A stretch of DNA of 64,000 nucleotides from Aneurinibacillus uraniidurans. Lineage in GTDB: Bacteria > Bacillota > Bacilli > Aneurinibacillales > Aneurinibacillaceae. The notes below the pieces were generated by a model that saw only the letters and a list, made by a program, of their open reading frames with translations, was not told where the DNA came from and did no database searches. The stretch lies in contig NZ_CP116902.1 in NCBI RefSeq assembly GCF_028471905.1, forward strand, positions 2,392,501 through 2,456,500, given 5' to 3'. Position numbers and translations under genes: made by a program. Shown here in pieces: positions 24,399 to 34,643 of this stretch; position 1 is the first letter of the stretch, and each line of letters opens with the position of its first letter.

Positions 24399-25289
24399 TT
24401 AAATCGTCTGTTTGGATATCGACCCAAAATATTCTACAACGACCTCACGGAACTCCCGAGCAGCCCACGAAATGTACCGACTTCGGTGCCATAATAAAGC
24501 GATCTCCCGTACAAATTCGTGATCCTCTACTTGGAGATATTGGATATGTTCCCGTGAATCCCTAGCCGTGCTTGGTATGAAAGCTATGCCAATTTCGGCT
24601 TCCACAAGCGTAATTAGCCTTGCTGGTTCATCTCCTTCATACACATATTTAGGTATAAATCCAACCGATTTGCATACAGAGTCCACTAAATCGCGTATAC
24701 CGTAGCCTTTCTTTACACCGACAAACCATTCATCCTTTAGTTCTATCAAGGATACGCTGTTTCGGTCTGCTAGACGATGTCCTTTTGGAACCGCAACAAG
24801 GACAGGGTCGATGCATACGATTTGACACTCAATGTCATCCCTTTGTATAGGAGGCGAGGACAAGCAGAAATCTACCTCTCCTCTATAGAGAAGCGTAACC
24901 ATTTCCTGCGTGCTCAGCATTTGCACATGAAATTGGATATTAGGCCTCCTTTTCCGAAACTGTCGAAGGATACTGGGTAACGTGCTTGCGGTGGTTACCG
25001 CCAACTTGAGCGCACCATGCTCCCGACTGGATGATAAATCTCTGAGCTCCTGTCTCCCCTGTTCCAATTCGAACAAAGCCCTTTCTGCACGGCGAAGGAA
25101 TCTGCTTCCAAACTCGTTTAATCGCAGTCTTCTCCCTATTCGATCGAATAGAGGAACCCCTAGATTCTCCTCCAAGCGTTGAATCGTTTTGCTTAGTGAC
25201 GATTGAGTAACGTGAAGACTTCGCGCCGCTTCGGTCACATGTTCCAATCGAGCTACCGCGAGAAAATACTGAAGTTGAAGAAGTTCCAT
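24399..25289 (-). CDS. LysR-family transcriptional regulator
   Basis: 296 residues, normal LTTR length. The N-terminal winged helix MELLQLQYFLAVARLEHVTE, AARSLHVTQSSLSKTIQRLE is textbook; the effector domain follows from about residue 90 (GALKLAVTTASTLPSILRQF), with FVGVKKGYGIRDLVDSVC and EAEIGIAFIP. It is divergent from the MFS exporter gene, 115 bases apart, the standard arrangement for a LysR regulator controlling its neighbour. The inducer is unknown. Confidence 0.93.
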   Translation of the reverse strand: MELLQLQYFLAVARLEHVTEAARSLHVTQSSLSKTIQRLEENLGVPLFDRIGRRLRLNEFGSRFLRRAERALFELEQGRQELRDLSSSREHGALKLAVTTASTLPSILRQFRKRRPNIQFHVQMLSTQEMVTLLYRGEVDFCLSSPPIQRDDIECQIVCIDPVLVAVPKGHRLADRNSVSLIELKDEWFVGVKKGYGIRDLVDSVCKSVGFIPKYVYEGDEPARLITLVEAEIGIAFIPSTARDSREHIQYLQVEDHEFVREIALLWHRSRYISWAAREFREVVVEYFGSISKQTI

Positions 25290-25404
25290 TTCACATCCTC
25301 CATTTATTCCTTCTAGTCAATGAAATCATAACATTAAATGCGTTAGAGTAAATATAAGATTTCAAGTAAGATATCATTAAAACACTTCGGGAGGGAACTC
25401 AAAA

Positions 25405-26790
25405 ATGAATGCTCGCGGTAGGTGGTTGATGATTTCTGTTGGACTAGGGACACTATTGAACCCATTAAACTCCTCAATGATTTCTGTTGCTATTGCAAGG
25501 CTGCAAAATGTGTACCGCCTTGACTTTACAGTTGTTTCCTGGATTATTTTTTCATTCTACATTGCAAGTGCCATCGCTCAACCTATTATGGGCAAAGCCA
25601 GCGATTTATTCGGTCGTAGAAAGATATTTCTTACTGGGCTTGTTGTATCCTTCGTTGCATCATTATTAGCCCCATTATCAGTAAGCTTTGGGTGGCTCAT
25701 CGTATTCCGCATCGTGCAATCCATCGGAACAAGCATGATAGTTGCAGTTGGAATGGCTATTGTACGAATTCATATTACGGAGAAACAAGCAACTGCGCTG
25801 TCCGTTTTAGCCATATTCATGTCCGGAGCGGCAGCAATTGGCCCATTTATTGGCGGGGTCTTGATACACTGGTGGGATTGGCCAGCGATCTTTTTTGTCA
25901 ACATTCCGTTCGTGGTGGCGAGCTTTCTATTAGCCTTACGGACGATTCCTAAGGACGAACCGTTAGCACCCGTTGCACGCAATATATCCTTTCGCAAATG
26001 GTTTGATTTGATTGATGCGTCAGGGATCCTGCTCTTCACAGTGGGTTTGGTTGCCCTACTCGTTGGATTACTGTCAACAAAATCATCCGAGCATGTCTCA
26101 TTAGGACATGTGGTTGTCGGCTTGATCGGCCTCGTTGCACTGGGGGCTTTCGTACGGCATGAGTTAAAAACAACGTCACCCTTTATTCCTTTGCGCACAT
26201 TCGCTAAATATTCTGCGATGACTTGGGTCAATGTCCAATTTATGCTCGTTAACGTACTTTTTTATGCTCTCTTTTTCGGGCTTCCGTCCTACTTGCAAAT
26301 GGTACGTCATGTAAGCGAGTTCCATACAGGGATTCTCATGCTAACCTTAGGCTTGTGTTCACTCATTGCTTCTCCAATCGCAGGACGATGGATCGATAAA
26401 TCAGGACCCATGCCTGCTTTATTGGTATCTGCAGTGCTGATGACATTTGGTTCAGTATGGATTGTAACATTGAATCAAACTTCACCGGTTATCAGTGTGT
26501 GTGTGGCGTTAGCTGCATTCGGTATTAGCAACGGGTTGAACGGTGTCGGTATGCAAGCAGCCTTGTTCCAAAATTCTCCAAAAGAAATGATCGGTGTAGC
26601 ATCCGGAATATTCAATACATCGAGATATCTGGGGACCATTTTATCTTCATTGTTGACAGGAGTCGTTATGGGGGGACAGTTTAACGCTGGAGGTTTTCGA
26701 CTGCTTGGGGTTATCCTTACAATCATTGCACTCTCCTTGGTATTCATGAGTTGGTGGCGCTGGGAGTCAAGGCAACTGGAAGAGTCGTAG
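25405..26790 (+). CDS. MFS transporter, DHA2 (14-TMS drug exporter) type
   Basis: 461 residues and about 14 hydrophobic helices. Family motifs are visible: NSSMISVAIARLQ in helix 1, the motif A loop GKASDLFGRRKIFLTG, and motif C-like IGPFIGGVLIHWWDWPAIFF between helices 5 and 6. Likely proton-coupled efflux of a drug or metabolite across the cytoplasmic membrane, in the EmrB/QacA class. GGGAGGGAACTCAAAA precedes ATG 25405. The divergent LysR gene probably regulates it. Confidence 0.93.
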   Translation: MNARGRWLMISVGLGTLLNPLNSSMISVAIARLQNVYRLDFTVVSWIIFSFYIASAIAQPIMGKASDLFGRRKIFLTGLVVSFVASLLAPLSVSFGWLIVFRIVQSIGTSMIVAVGMAIVRIHITEKQATALSVLAIFMSGAAAIGPFIGGVLIHWWDWPAIFFVNIPFVVASFLLALRTIPKDEPLAPVARNISFRKWFDLIDASGILLFTVGLVALLVGLLSTKSSEHVSLGHVVVGLIGLVALGAFVRHELKTTSPFIPLRTFAKYSAMTWVNVQFMLVNVLFYALFFGLPSYLQMVRHVSEFHTGILMLTLGLCSLIASPIAGRWIDKSGPMPALLVSAVLMTFGSVWIVTLNQTSPVISVCVALAAFGISNGLNGVGMQAALFQNSPKEMIGVASGIFNTSRYLGTILSSLLTGVVMGGQFNAGGFRLLGVILTIIALSLVFMSWWRWESRQLEES

Positions 26791-26910
26791 GTTCACTAAG
26801 TCCAAATTAAAAGGAGTATCAATGTCGGTAGGAGAACTGTTGTTATAGGTACTTATCGCCCTTTCTAAATTTAGTAAGTTCATCCTGGCAGCTCTTGCAT
26901 ACAGTTTCCC

Positions 26911-26932
26911 CTCCCTAGTACATACTAGGGAG
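26911..26932. repeat. CTCCCTAGTA palindrome, copy B
   Basis: CTCCCTAGTA CA TACTAGGGAG, perfect 10-bp arms, followed by AGTAATAAAAATA. Same palindrome as 18271-18300 and the diverged 30328-30352. Confidence 0.75.
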
Positions 26933-26943
26933 TAATAAAAATA

Positions 26944-26987
26944 ACGTAGCCCTGTGTTCTCGATTCACGGAGAGCACAGGGCTACGT
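26944..26987. terminator. Strong hairpin terminator after MFS gene
   Basis: ACGTAGCCCTGTG.TCTC..GAGA.CACAGGGCTACGT, about 17 paired bases, then TTTGTATTT. Confidence 0.85.
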
Positions 26988-27872
26988 TTGTATTTCCTCG
27001 CTATTCAACTTTTCGTTCTCCTTTCTTACTTTAGTTTATATACCTGTACACCCCTAACGATCTCGGGAAGTGCCACACCTTCCTTCTTTCGTTATTCGAC
27101 TGCTGTGTACATCGCCTTTCCCTATTTACCTGGAGCAAGCATCCATTGAATTTTACCCTCTGCAATCATCGTCATCACATCCATTCAGGTGTAGTGGGTT
27201 GAGTAGAAGGTTGTCCAACTGTTGTTGGTGTAAAATAAATATAACAAAAATTCAGAATAATTAAAACAACGAAATAGATTGTTTATCTCTTTATATCTTT
27301 ATATATCATCTTATTAATCTGTTTATCATCCGTTTTCTCTCTTTTCATCTATTTTTACGCTCGCAAAATTGGTTAATACTCACAGTTAGAGCCATACTAC
27401 ATGCCTATTAACGGAACTAAAAAAGCCAGACATACTACCCGGGAATATGTCTGGCTGTTGTTTATATTCGCCCCCCTAATTACCTATCAATTTCCCTTTC
27501 TAATTATTGAATTAACAAACTCAACAACTATAATCTCTACATGATATTCCACCAAACACTCATCAACCAAAAAACTATACAAAAAAGTAAATAAAAGTTG
27601 AAAAATAGGCTTCCTTTCGCGAAAATAGTTTGTATATTATCCTAAACTAGTACGAAAGTAGGAACCTATCATGAGAAATTCCCACCACATTCCTTCATAA
27701 TTCTGAAACGGATGATTCAGGAGAAAAATATACACTCGATCGCCGAATCAGCTAACTATACGAATGCAGAATGAAAAATTACGGTCTACTCTACTCTGAT
27801 TTATAATCCTAGTCGCAGTTTCGCAAATTATGCAAATTAAATATTTATCTCATAAATACAAGGAGGAATTTG
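26988..27872. other. Gene-poor region of about 0.9 kb
   Basis: No intact gene. A terminator-family stem AGCCAGACATA..ATATGTCTGGCT is at 27423-27457. Around 27695-27775 a short frame reads ILKRMIQEKNIHSIAESANY, faintly like an IS3 OrfA helix-turn-helix, and 27060-27230 has minus-strand coding-like fragments broken by stops. I see no functional gene. Confidence 0.45.
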
Positions 27873-29477
27873 ATGTCTCCACTATGCAAAAAAAGTCAAC
27901 GTAAACAAATAAGCCTGACTTTACTTTTAACAGGTCTAGTGTCCTTGTCTGTTCTTATAACATTAACCATTCTTCTTATTGCATCTTATCAATCGAAAAA
28001 AAAAGCATTGATCGACACTACACTCACCTTAAATTATACAAGCGCAGCCAAAATGAGTCGTACTGTAGACACTTTATTTAAATCTATGCGAAGTAGCTTG
28101 CACTATTCCTCGGGCGTCTTATCAAATATAGATTCTATGAATGCTGATGAAGTATACGCGAATCTAGAATTAATACGTCATAGTAGCAACTATTTTAATT
28201 CTATTGTCGTGGTGGATGAAACAGGAGTTGTTCGAAATATATCTCCGAAATCTGTTGATACAGTTGGACGATATATTAGCACAAAAGAAGCAAAAGCTGC
28301 ATTGGCATTAAAAGGGCCCTATCTATCTAAACCTTATATTACTACGAAGTCTAAACGCCTCATCGTATTTATGAGCGAGCCCATTTACGATAAGAAAGGT
28401 AGATACCGCGGGTATATAGGAGGAACTATTTATCTTCAAGAAAAAAACGTATTAAATATGATCTTCGAAAACAACCCTACAGATAAAATAGGTTCATATT
28501 TTTACATAGTAGGACCCAACGGGCATGTGTTGTTCCATCATTATGAAAGTCGTTTAGGCGAGGATATCAGTGCCAATCAAGTGGTTCGAAAGCTTATGCA
28601 AGGACAAAGTGGACAGGAACAGATGGTCAATTTGAAAGGAGAACATTTACTAGCAGGATACGTAAAGGTTCCGGAAAATGACTGGGGTGTAGTTGTGGTC
28701 TCTCCTATTAGTGTGGTTTATGAACAATTGAATGATCAGATAAAAGCCATTCTTTTTTATATGCTACCTCCATTTGTATTATTAATGCTAGTCGTCATAG
28801 GGCTTGCACGCGGATTAGCGAGACCCTTTGTAGCCCTTGCGGACTTTGTGACCAAAATTGGAGAAGAAAAAGTCGAACTTCCTGAAGGAAAACGACACTG
28901 GAATAGAGAGGTTGATTTGTTAACGGAAGCAGTTAGATATGCAGTAACAGATATTAAAAAACAGACTGACCAATTGACGCTTGAGGCAATGACCGATCCA
29001 TTGACCGGGCTAACAAACAGAAGAGCACTTGAGGCAATCATGCACAGATGGATTGAGGAGCAAATCTCTTTTTCTATTATTATTATGGATATTGATCGAT
29101 TTAAATCCATAAATGACACATTTGGTCATCAAGGTGGGGACGAAGTATTAAAGCATTTCGCGAAAATTATTACTTCATGCGTCCGACCAGGTGATGTATG
29201 TTGTCGTTTCGGAGGTGAAGAATTTATTTCACTTATTTCTCATGTCTCTGTCGAGGAAGCTTATCTTGTGGCTGAACGAATTCGCGTTATGCTCGAAAAG
29301 AGTTCCAATCCCATTGGACAAACTATTACAGTTTCACAAGGCATCGCACACTATTCTTCACACTCCGATTCGGCTGAAGAATTGATTCATTTGGCTGATC
29401 AAGCCTTGTATAAAGCGAAGGATTCGGGAAGAAATCAAACCATTATTGCAGAATTTGTAGAAAGGATTAGTGATTGA
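27873..29477 (+). CDS. Diguanylate cyclase with dCache sensor (GGDEF)
   Basis: 534 residues from ATG 27873 (AGGAGG at 27861; an in-frame TTG at 27870 is not needed). An N-terminal transmembrane helix ([21 protein letters not shown]), a ~240-residue extracellular dCache_1-type domain with [20 protein letters not shown] and GKRG-like [17 protein letters not shown], and a second helix ([21 protein letters not shown]) lead into a GGDEF domain: [49 protein letters not shown]. The catalytic motif is GGEEF and a c-di-GMP inhibitory site (RPGD, five residues before) is present, so activity and product inhibition are both likely. It converts GTP to c-di-GMP in response to an extracellular ligand. Confidence 0.95.
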   Translation: MSPLCKKSQRKQISLTLLLTGLVSLSVLITLTILLIASYQSKKKALIDTTLTLNYTSAAKMSRTVDTLFKSMRSSLHYSSGVLSNIDSMNADEVYANLELIRHSSNYFNSIVVVDETGVVRNISPKSVDTVGRYISTKEAKAALALKGPYLSKPYITTKSKRLIVFMSEPIYDKKGRYRGYIGGTIYLQEKNVLNMIFENNPTDKIGSYFYIVGPNGHVLFHHYESRLGEDISANQVVRKLMQGQSGQEQMVNLKGEHLLAGYVKVPENDWGVVVVSPISVVYEQLNDQIKAILFYMLPPFVLLMLVVIGLARGLARPFVALADFVTKIGEEKVELPEGKRHWNREVDLLTEAVRYAVTDIKKQTDQLTLEAMTDPLTGLTNRRALEAIMHRWIEEQISFSIIIMDIDRFKSINDTFGHQGGDEVLKHFAKIITSCVRPGDVCCRFGGEEFISLISHVSVEEAYLVAERIRVMLEKSSNPIGQTITVSQGIAHYSSHSDSAEELIHLADQALYKAKDSGRNQTIIAEFVERISD

Positions 29478-29732
29478 AACTAAGCTAATCCAGCTAATAA
29501 GCTGTCAATATTTCTCTATAAATAAAAAAGGTAATTACACAAGTGTTGATTATCCGTTTTTAGAAATACTACCCCCATATAAGCCAGCATACTTTTGGTT
29601 CAATAGCGCTAATAGTGTTCTTAACCAAACTTCTGGAACCATAAAAGGTATCATTAAGAATACGGCTGTTTTCGATGTCCACACAGAAATCGGCCCAACT
29701 GAACCTCTATAAACACATTTGTAATATATAAT

Positions 29733-29781
29733 AAAAAGCCTGACGTAATTTCCACAAAGGAATATGTCAGGCTTTTTATAT
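29733..29781. terminator. GCCTGACGTA-family terminator
   Basis: AAAAAGCCTGACGTA..ATATGTCAGGCTTTTT between convergent genes; member of the dispersed family. Confidence 0.82.
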
Positions 29782-29791
29782 ATGAAATGAT

Positions 29792-30205
29792 CTATTCCAC
29801 TATTTTCACAGGTGCATCTGAAATACGATGTACATTGCCATATGCATCAAGATATTGATAATTTGCTACCCCTGATTTCCAATCCCCTTCTAAAACAATT
29901 CTAAATGTTAAAGTAGGAGGGTTTGAGCTAGTGTCTACACCAGGAAGAACACCTTCTCGCACTCCGTTGCCTACCACTAAAATGTGCGTATTATTAGGCA
30001 TAACGGTCATGTACGTGAAATTTCCTTGCACATGATACGTGTAGTCAATTGGTGGATTTACTGCTTGGGTGATATGACCGAGTCCACTAACCAGCTCTTT
30101 CGGGGTATTTACAGCTAAATCGAGCTGAAATAAAGGTGCACCTGGCTTATCCCCTCCGATTTGATAACGAGCAAGAAACAATCCTACTTGTACATTTGCA
30201 CTCAT
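29792..30205 (-). CDS. DUF1842-like protein
   Basis: 137 residues from ATG 30205 (GAAGGGAAAAGTA upstream; the longer frame to 30277 lacks a site). MSANVQVGLFLARYQIGGDK is followed by TPKELVSGLGHITQAVNPPI, HVQGNFTYMTVMPNNTHILV and a C-terminal beta segment ending APVKIVE; this matches the pattern of DUF1842 proteins of unknown function found in soil bacteria next to other all-beta proteins of this kind. No signal peptide. Like the RhiA-like gene at 20.7 kb, it stands alone. Confidence 0.68.
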   Translation of the reverse strand: MSANVQVGLFLARYQIGGDKPGAPLFQLDLAVNTPKELVSGLGHITQAVNPPIDYTYHVQGNFTYMTVMPNNTHILVVGNGVREGVLPGVDTSSNPPTLTFRIVLEGDWKSGVANYQYLDAYGNVHRISDAPVKIVE

Positions 30206-30317
30206 TACTTTTCCCTTCTTTCTTCGATTAATTATAAAATCACAAAAAAAGAAACGTGCAGTAGTATACGTATGCATGATTAACGGTGCATTATTCCACT
30301 AAAAAATACTCAACAAA

Positions 30318-30440
30318 AGGATACTTTGCTTCCTAGTACATACTATAGAGTGAAAATATTCATCGAAAAAAGCCTGACGTATCACCCTATCTGGTATATA
30401 CTAGATTTCTTTATGTTACTTCTACTCCATAACGTAAAGT
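30318..30440. repeat. Dispersed ~115-bp repeat, copy B
   Basis: Diverged version of 18266-18385: TTCCTAGTACATACTATAGAG (a degraded palindrome), AAAAAGCCTGACGTATCACC, then TTTCTTTATGTTACTTCTAC. The palindromes have decayed more here than in copy A. Confidence 0.65.
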
Positions 30441-30644
30441 AATAGAGTATCATGCAAAATGTGGATGAAAGGTGTACAAGCATATCCGCAATCTTTTCTC
30501 TTTTTTTCCTTCATCATCCAAATATATTGTAAAAACACGATATATTTGGTATATAATGGATACGTACATCATCGCCGATTCCATCGGCCTTATTTTTTAC
30601 CTCAAAACACGAACTTACGTTCCTGAAAAGGAGGTCTTACAAGA

Positions 30645-31175
30645 ATGTGGGAGTATTACCGACCGGGCATGATCGAGGAAACGATCGAAGACATATACAG
30701 AAGCCACAGTATTCTCCACCCCTGGGATTTACGCATTGAAAACCTCATGCGTACTTTTTCCATCGACCTACGTTATTGGTTCCTTGAACCAAAATGTATG
30801 TGGAGTGAAAACCAACGAGTTATTTTTCTAACAAAAGGGCTAACAGGCTTTGCATATAAGCAAACATTCTTTCATGAATTTGGGCACGTCTTAGTCCATG
30901 AAGGTGATCAGCTTGCCATGTCAAATGCACAGCGCCAGCTTATGGAGCTAGATATTCGCCGCTTCTTACGCTTTGCCATGATGCCTGCCTTTATGCTGCG
31001 TCAGCTTGAACCGTATCTCTTATCATCTCCCTGGGATTTGGTAGAGTCGTTTGAAGTTCCATATGAGTATGTCATCAATCGCCTGAAAGACATTCGTCGG
31101 CGTATCTGGAGTCGATACTGGCTAGAGCAAGAAGCAAAGTGGCGACGTCAACAGCAATTGGTTGTATGCTCTTGA
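30645..31175 (+). CDS. ImmA/IrrE-family metallopeptidase
   Basis: 176 residues from ATG 30645 with AAAGGAGGTCTTACAAGA upstream. The zinc protease signature HEFGHVLVHEGD (about residues 77-88) is that of ImmA/IrrE (DUF955) proteins, which cleave or inactivate phage/ICE repressors to allow induction. The C-terminal half (MELDIRRFLRFAMM, WDLVESFEVPYEYV) is helical, as in phage-encoded members. The usual Xre repressor gene beside it is missing. It precedes an integrase gene, so it is most likely a relic of a prophage or integrative element. Confidence 0.85.
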   Translation: MWEYYRPGMIEETIEDIYRSHSILHPWDLRIENLMRTFSIDLRYWFLEPKCMWSENQRVIFLTKGLTGFAYKQTFFHEFGHVLVHEGDQLAMSNAQRQLMELDIRRFLRFAMMPAFMLRQLEPYLLSSPWDLVESFEVPYEYVINRLKDIRRRIWSRYWLEQEAKWRRQQQLVVCS

Positions 31176-31342
31176 GTAGATGTCCCATATCTTTACTTTG
31201 GCTTATAGCATTTCGGATTACGTCATGCATGATAGAGGACAAAATGCCAACAACATTACTGTACGAGGGACAAGCTTTGTCTTGATCTCCTTTCCTATGT
31301 AAACATTCGATATAATTCACCAACAAGGAGGGGAAAAGAAAC

Positions 31343-32488
31343 ATGAAAGGGTATTTTCATAAACGTGGAAGCAAATGGGCGTTTACAATTGATGTAGGGA
31401 AAGACCCGGAGACCGGTAAGAGGAAGCAAAAAGCATTGAGCGGATTTAAAACAAAAAAAGAAGCTGAAAAAGCCTGTGCAAAGCTTATCATGGAGCTTGA
31501 AAACGGAGAGTATATCGAAGAAACGAAAACCACGTTCGGCGCTTTCATCAATGACTGGCTTCAGCTTGTGGCGAAACCAACACTTCGCCCCACTACATAT
31601 GCAGGATATGAAAGTGCTGTTCGCTCCCGGCTTATTCCTGCATTCAAAAATCGTAAGCTAGTTGATATCAAACCCATCCATGTAATGCGATTTTATAGCT
31701 CTTTATTAGATGAAGGTATTACAGAAGAATTTGTTCAATATTTGCATAGTATACTTAAAAATTCATTTCGCACAGCGATCAAATGGGAGTTACTGAAGCA
31801 GAACATCATGGATAAAGTCGAGCCACCAAGCCGCAAAAGAAAGCAGTTGCGTGTATGGACTTTGGAAGAAGCGATTTCTTTTTTAGAGGCAGCTAAAGAA
31901 ACACGGCAACACTTTTATATGACCTATGTCCTCGCTATTTTTACCGGCATGCGCCGCGGAGAGATTTTAGCATTAAAGTGGACGGATTGTATGCTAGATG
32001 AAGGTAAGATAAGTGTCAATAAGAGTCTTTCCTTTGTAAAAGGGCACGGAATCGTATGCCAGGAGGCGAAAACCGGGAGCTCAAACCGCGTAATCTCAAT
32101 CTCAGATATGATAGTTGAAGAACTACGAAAACATCGACTTCAACAGCAAAAAATGAAATTGATGCTCGGAGAAGCCTACCAAGATAACGGGTATGTAATT
32201 GCAAAAGAAACGGGTGAACCGGTCAATCCCAATTATATATTCAACCACTTTAAAAAGCTTTTAGGTAAGGTTGACGTGCCACCGATTCGCTTCCATGATC
32301 TACGCCATACCCATGCGACGATTATGTTGAAGCTTGGTGAACATCCAAAAGTAGTCTCTGAACGACTCGGTCACTCAAACATTCAAATGACCATGAACGT
32401 GTACAGTCATGTTACGCTCGACATGCAAAAAGAATCTTCAGATCGATTCGAACAAGCCTTCCAAGCAGCCAAGAGAAAAACAATGTGA
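31343..32488 (+). CDS. int: Tyrosine-type site-specific integrase
   Basis: 381 residues, full length for phage/ICE integrases. Order of domains: N-terminal arm-binding domain (YFHKRGSKWAFTIDVGKDPE ... KKEAEKACAKLI), SAM-like core-binding (FGAFINDWLQ, residues about 60-150), and catalytic domain with R in FTGMRRGEILALKW, K region, HDLRHTHATIML, HxxH-type SERLGHSNIQMTMNVYSHV and the nucleophile Tyr in NVYSH. All five key residues are visible. AAGGAGGGGAAAAGAAAC precedes ATG 31343. It lies at the end of the ImmA-int segment, against the mutL terminator, where an attachment site is likely. Confidence 0.92.
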   Translation: MKGYFHKRGSKWAFTIDVGKDPETGKRKQKALSGFKTKKEAEKACAKLIMELENGEYIEETKTTFGAFINDWLQLVAKPTLRPTTYAGYESAVRSRLIPAFKNRKLVDIKPIHVMRFYSSLLDEGITEEFVQYLHSILKNSFRTAIKWELLKQNIMDKVEPPSRKRKQLRVWTLEEAISFLEAAKETRQHFYMTYVLAIFTGMRRGEILALKWTDCMLDEGKISVNKSLSFVKGHGIVCQEAKTGSSNRVISISDMIVEELRKHRLQQQKMKLMLGEAYQDNGYVIAKETGEPVNPNYIFNHFKKLLGKVDVPPIRFHDLRHTHATIMLKLGEHPKVVSERLGHSNIQMTMNVYSHVTLDMQKESSDRFEQAFQAAKRKTM

Positions 32489-32540
32489 GCAAAATGTGAG
32501 CATTTTTGATTTCCTGCCGTTTCTCCATTAAGAAGAAAAC

Positions 32541-32576
32541 CGGAAAACCCTTGATATAACTTGGCTTTCCGGTTCT
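32541..32576. terminator. Terminator between int and mutL
   Basis: AACCGGAAA..TTTCCGGTT, 9-bp stem with T-rich flank, between two convergent genes. Possible attachment-site region for the ImmA-int element. Confidence 0.75.
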
Positions 32577-32603
32577 TATTTATCATAAGTAATTCAATCG
32601 TTA

Positions 32604-34631
32604 TTACATAACCCTCTTAAACATCTTCTCAATATCATACGTCGAAAAATGAATAATAATCGGTCGACCGTGCGGGCATGTAAACGGGCTCGTCGTCCGG
32701 CGCAGCCGCTCAATAAGCGCTTCTAGCTCGGCATGATTCAAATGGCGATTCGCCTTAATCGCGGCTTTGCATGACATCGTAATCGCGGCTGCTTCCCGCA
32801 GCTGTACCACATCAATGCCTTTGCGCCCCGGCTTCACAACCATCTCCACCATTTCCTGAATAATGGCCTCTTCTTCCCCCTTCGGCAGCCAGCGTGGGTG
32901 GGAACGTACAAGAAAACTGTTTAGCCCAAACGGCTCAAGATGCACACCGATCTGCTCGAACCAGTCACGGTGTGCTTCCACCGCTCCCGCTTCTGCCGTG
33001 GTCAGCTCCAGCGTAATCGGAATCAGCAAGTCCTGACTCTCCACCGCTTCTTCGTGCAGCTTATTCAGGAAATACTCATAAAAAATCCGTTCTTGCGCAG
33101 CGTGCTGGTCGATCATATACATCCCTTCCGCATTTTGCGCAATAATGTACGTGCCATGCACCTGTCCAACTGGATACATGTCCGGCACGCGCTCCCCTGT
33201 ACTTGCTGACTCTGCCTGATCCTCATTCGATACCCCTTCATCCGGCTCATAGGCAGTCTCTACCATGTCAGCTATATCTTCTTCTACTTGTTCATCTACA
33301 ACAAGCGATACGCTCGGCTCCGCTATCGAATCAGGCTCCGGCTGATCCTCAGAGCCCTGCATAGATTTCTCCACCAGCACAGCAGGCTCGGTCGCAAGCA
33401 ACGACTGTTCGTACGTTTGGCCACCTAGTGAATCGTACAGCTTGCCTGGTCGATTTGCTTCTTGTGCTTCTCCCGGACGATCTTCCGAAAAAGAAGTTCG
33501 ACGTTTGTCCAACGCGGTCGAATCTGATGTTTCCGCCTGTTCAGGCACGAACACCGACCAGTCCATTGACGTCTGAAAGGATGGTGGCTTCGGCGTGCGC
33601 GGCGCTTCGTTTAAGCGAGTGCGGCCCGGCTCGGGAATAAGACGCTTATTACTCCATACACGGCGAACTTCTTCCTCCACAAAGCTGTACAATTCCTGCT
33701 CCTTACTAAATCGCACTTCAAGCTTCGCCGGATGAACATTCACATCAACAAGCGATGGCTCCATCTCAATCGCAAGCACCGCAATCGGACTTCGGTTAAT
33801 CGGCAGCAATGTATGATACCCGCGTAAGATCGCGTTATTCACCCCATGATTACGCACGTAACGACCATTAATGATCGTCGATATATACGAGCGACCAGCC
33901 CGCGTAATCTCTGGTCGGGCAAGATAGCCAGACAGCTTGTAATCGAGGGATTCCGCTTCAATCGGAACCATGTTGCGAGCAATGTTCATGCCGTACACGG
34001 CTGCGATGGCGTGCAAGAGTTTGCCATCCCCTGGTGTTTTTAAGAGCTGCTTATCGTTATGCATCAATACAAAGGAAATGCTCGGATGCGATAGTGCCTG
34101 CCGATTCATCACATCGGATACGTGCCCGACTTCTGTATGAATTGTTTTCATATATTTAAGTCGAGCAGGTGTATTATAGAACAAATCCATCACATGCACT
34201 TCTGTCCCACGCGGATGCGCGACCGGCTCTACGACTTCCTCGACTCCGCCAGCGATCCGCACGCGCGTGCCGCCTGTGGAGCCTGCTTGTGTACTTTTGA
34301 TTTCCGTACGAGAGACAGCAGCGATACTCGGCAGCGCCTCGCCACGAAAGCCAAGAGTTCGGATATGCGATAAGTCGCGCTCCCGCATCAGCTTGCTTGT
34401 GGCGTGCCGCTCGAACGCCAGACAGCAGTCTTCTCGGTCCATGCCGCGTCCATTATCGACCACACGAATGGACATCAATCCGCCTTCTTCAAGATATACT
34501 TCGACTCGTGTCGCTCCTGCATCAATCGCATTCTCGACCAGCTCCTTCACGACAGAAGCCGGACGCTCCACGACTTCACCCGCCGCAATCAAATTCGCAA
34601 GCTGCGCATCCATTACTTGAATGTCCGCCAT
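32604..34631 (-). CDS. mutL: DNA mismatch repair protein MutL
   Basis: 675 residues. The N-terminal GHKL ATPase is intact: ELVENAIDAGATRVEV, VVDNGRGMDRED, TLGFRGEALPSIAAV and VHPAKLEVRF. A long variable linker (about 335-480) separates it from the C-terminal dimerisation/endonuclease domain, with the metal-binding DQHAAQERIFYE motif (endonuclease MutL type) and CPHGRPIIIHF. It acts with MutS in methyl-independent mismatch repair, nicking the new strand. Start at 34631 lies 12 bases after mutS, so the two are one operon. Confidence 0.98.
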   Translation of the reverse strand: MADIQVMDAQLANLIAAGEVVERPASVVKELVENAIDAGATRVEVYLEEGGLMSIRVVDNGRGMDREDCCLAFERHATSKLMRERDLSHIRTLGFRGEALPSIAAVSRTEIKSTQAGSTGGTRVRIAGGVEEVVEPVAHPRGTEVHVMDLFYNTPARLKYMKTIHTEVGHVSDVMNRQALSHPSISFVLMHNDKQLLKTPGDGKLLHAIAAVYGMNIARNMVPIEAESLDYKLSGYLARPEITRAGRSYISTIINGRYVRNHGVNNAILRGYHTLLPINRSPIAVLAIEMEPSLVDVNVHPAKLEVRFSKEQELYSFVEEEVRRVWSNKRLIPEPGRTRLNEAPRTPKPPSFQTSMDWSVFVPEQAETSDSTALDKRRTSFSEDRPGEAQEANRPGKLYDSLGGQTYEQSLLATEPAVLVEKSMQGSEDQPEPDSIAEPSVSLVVDEQVEEDIADMVETAYEPDEGVSNEDQAESASTGERVPDMYPVGQVHGTYIIAQNAEGMYMIDQHAAQERIFYEYFLNKLHEEAVESQDLLIPITLELTTAEAGAVEAHRDWFEQIGVHLEPFGLNSFLVRSHPRWLPKGEEEAIIQEMVEMVVKPGRKGIDVVQLREAAAITMSCKAAIKANRHLNHAELEALIERLRRTTSPFTCPHGRPIIIHFSTYDIEKMFKRVM

Positions 34632-34643
34632 GCCGTCATCCTC

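Noticed and set aside
29470-29712. 80-codon frame downstream of the diguanylate cyclase
   Set aside because: Begins inside the previous gene, no ribosome-binding site; the composition is not clearly coding. Kept as a doubtful remnant.
30472-30672. 66-codon frame overlapping the ImmA gene start
   Set aside because: Shadow of the promoter and ImmA start region; no ribosome-binding site of its own.
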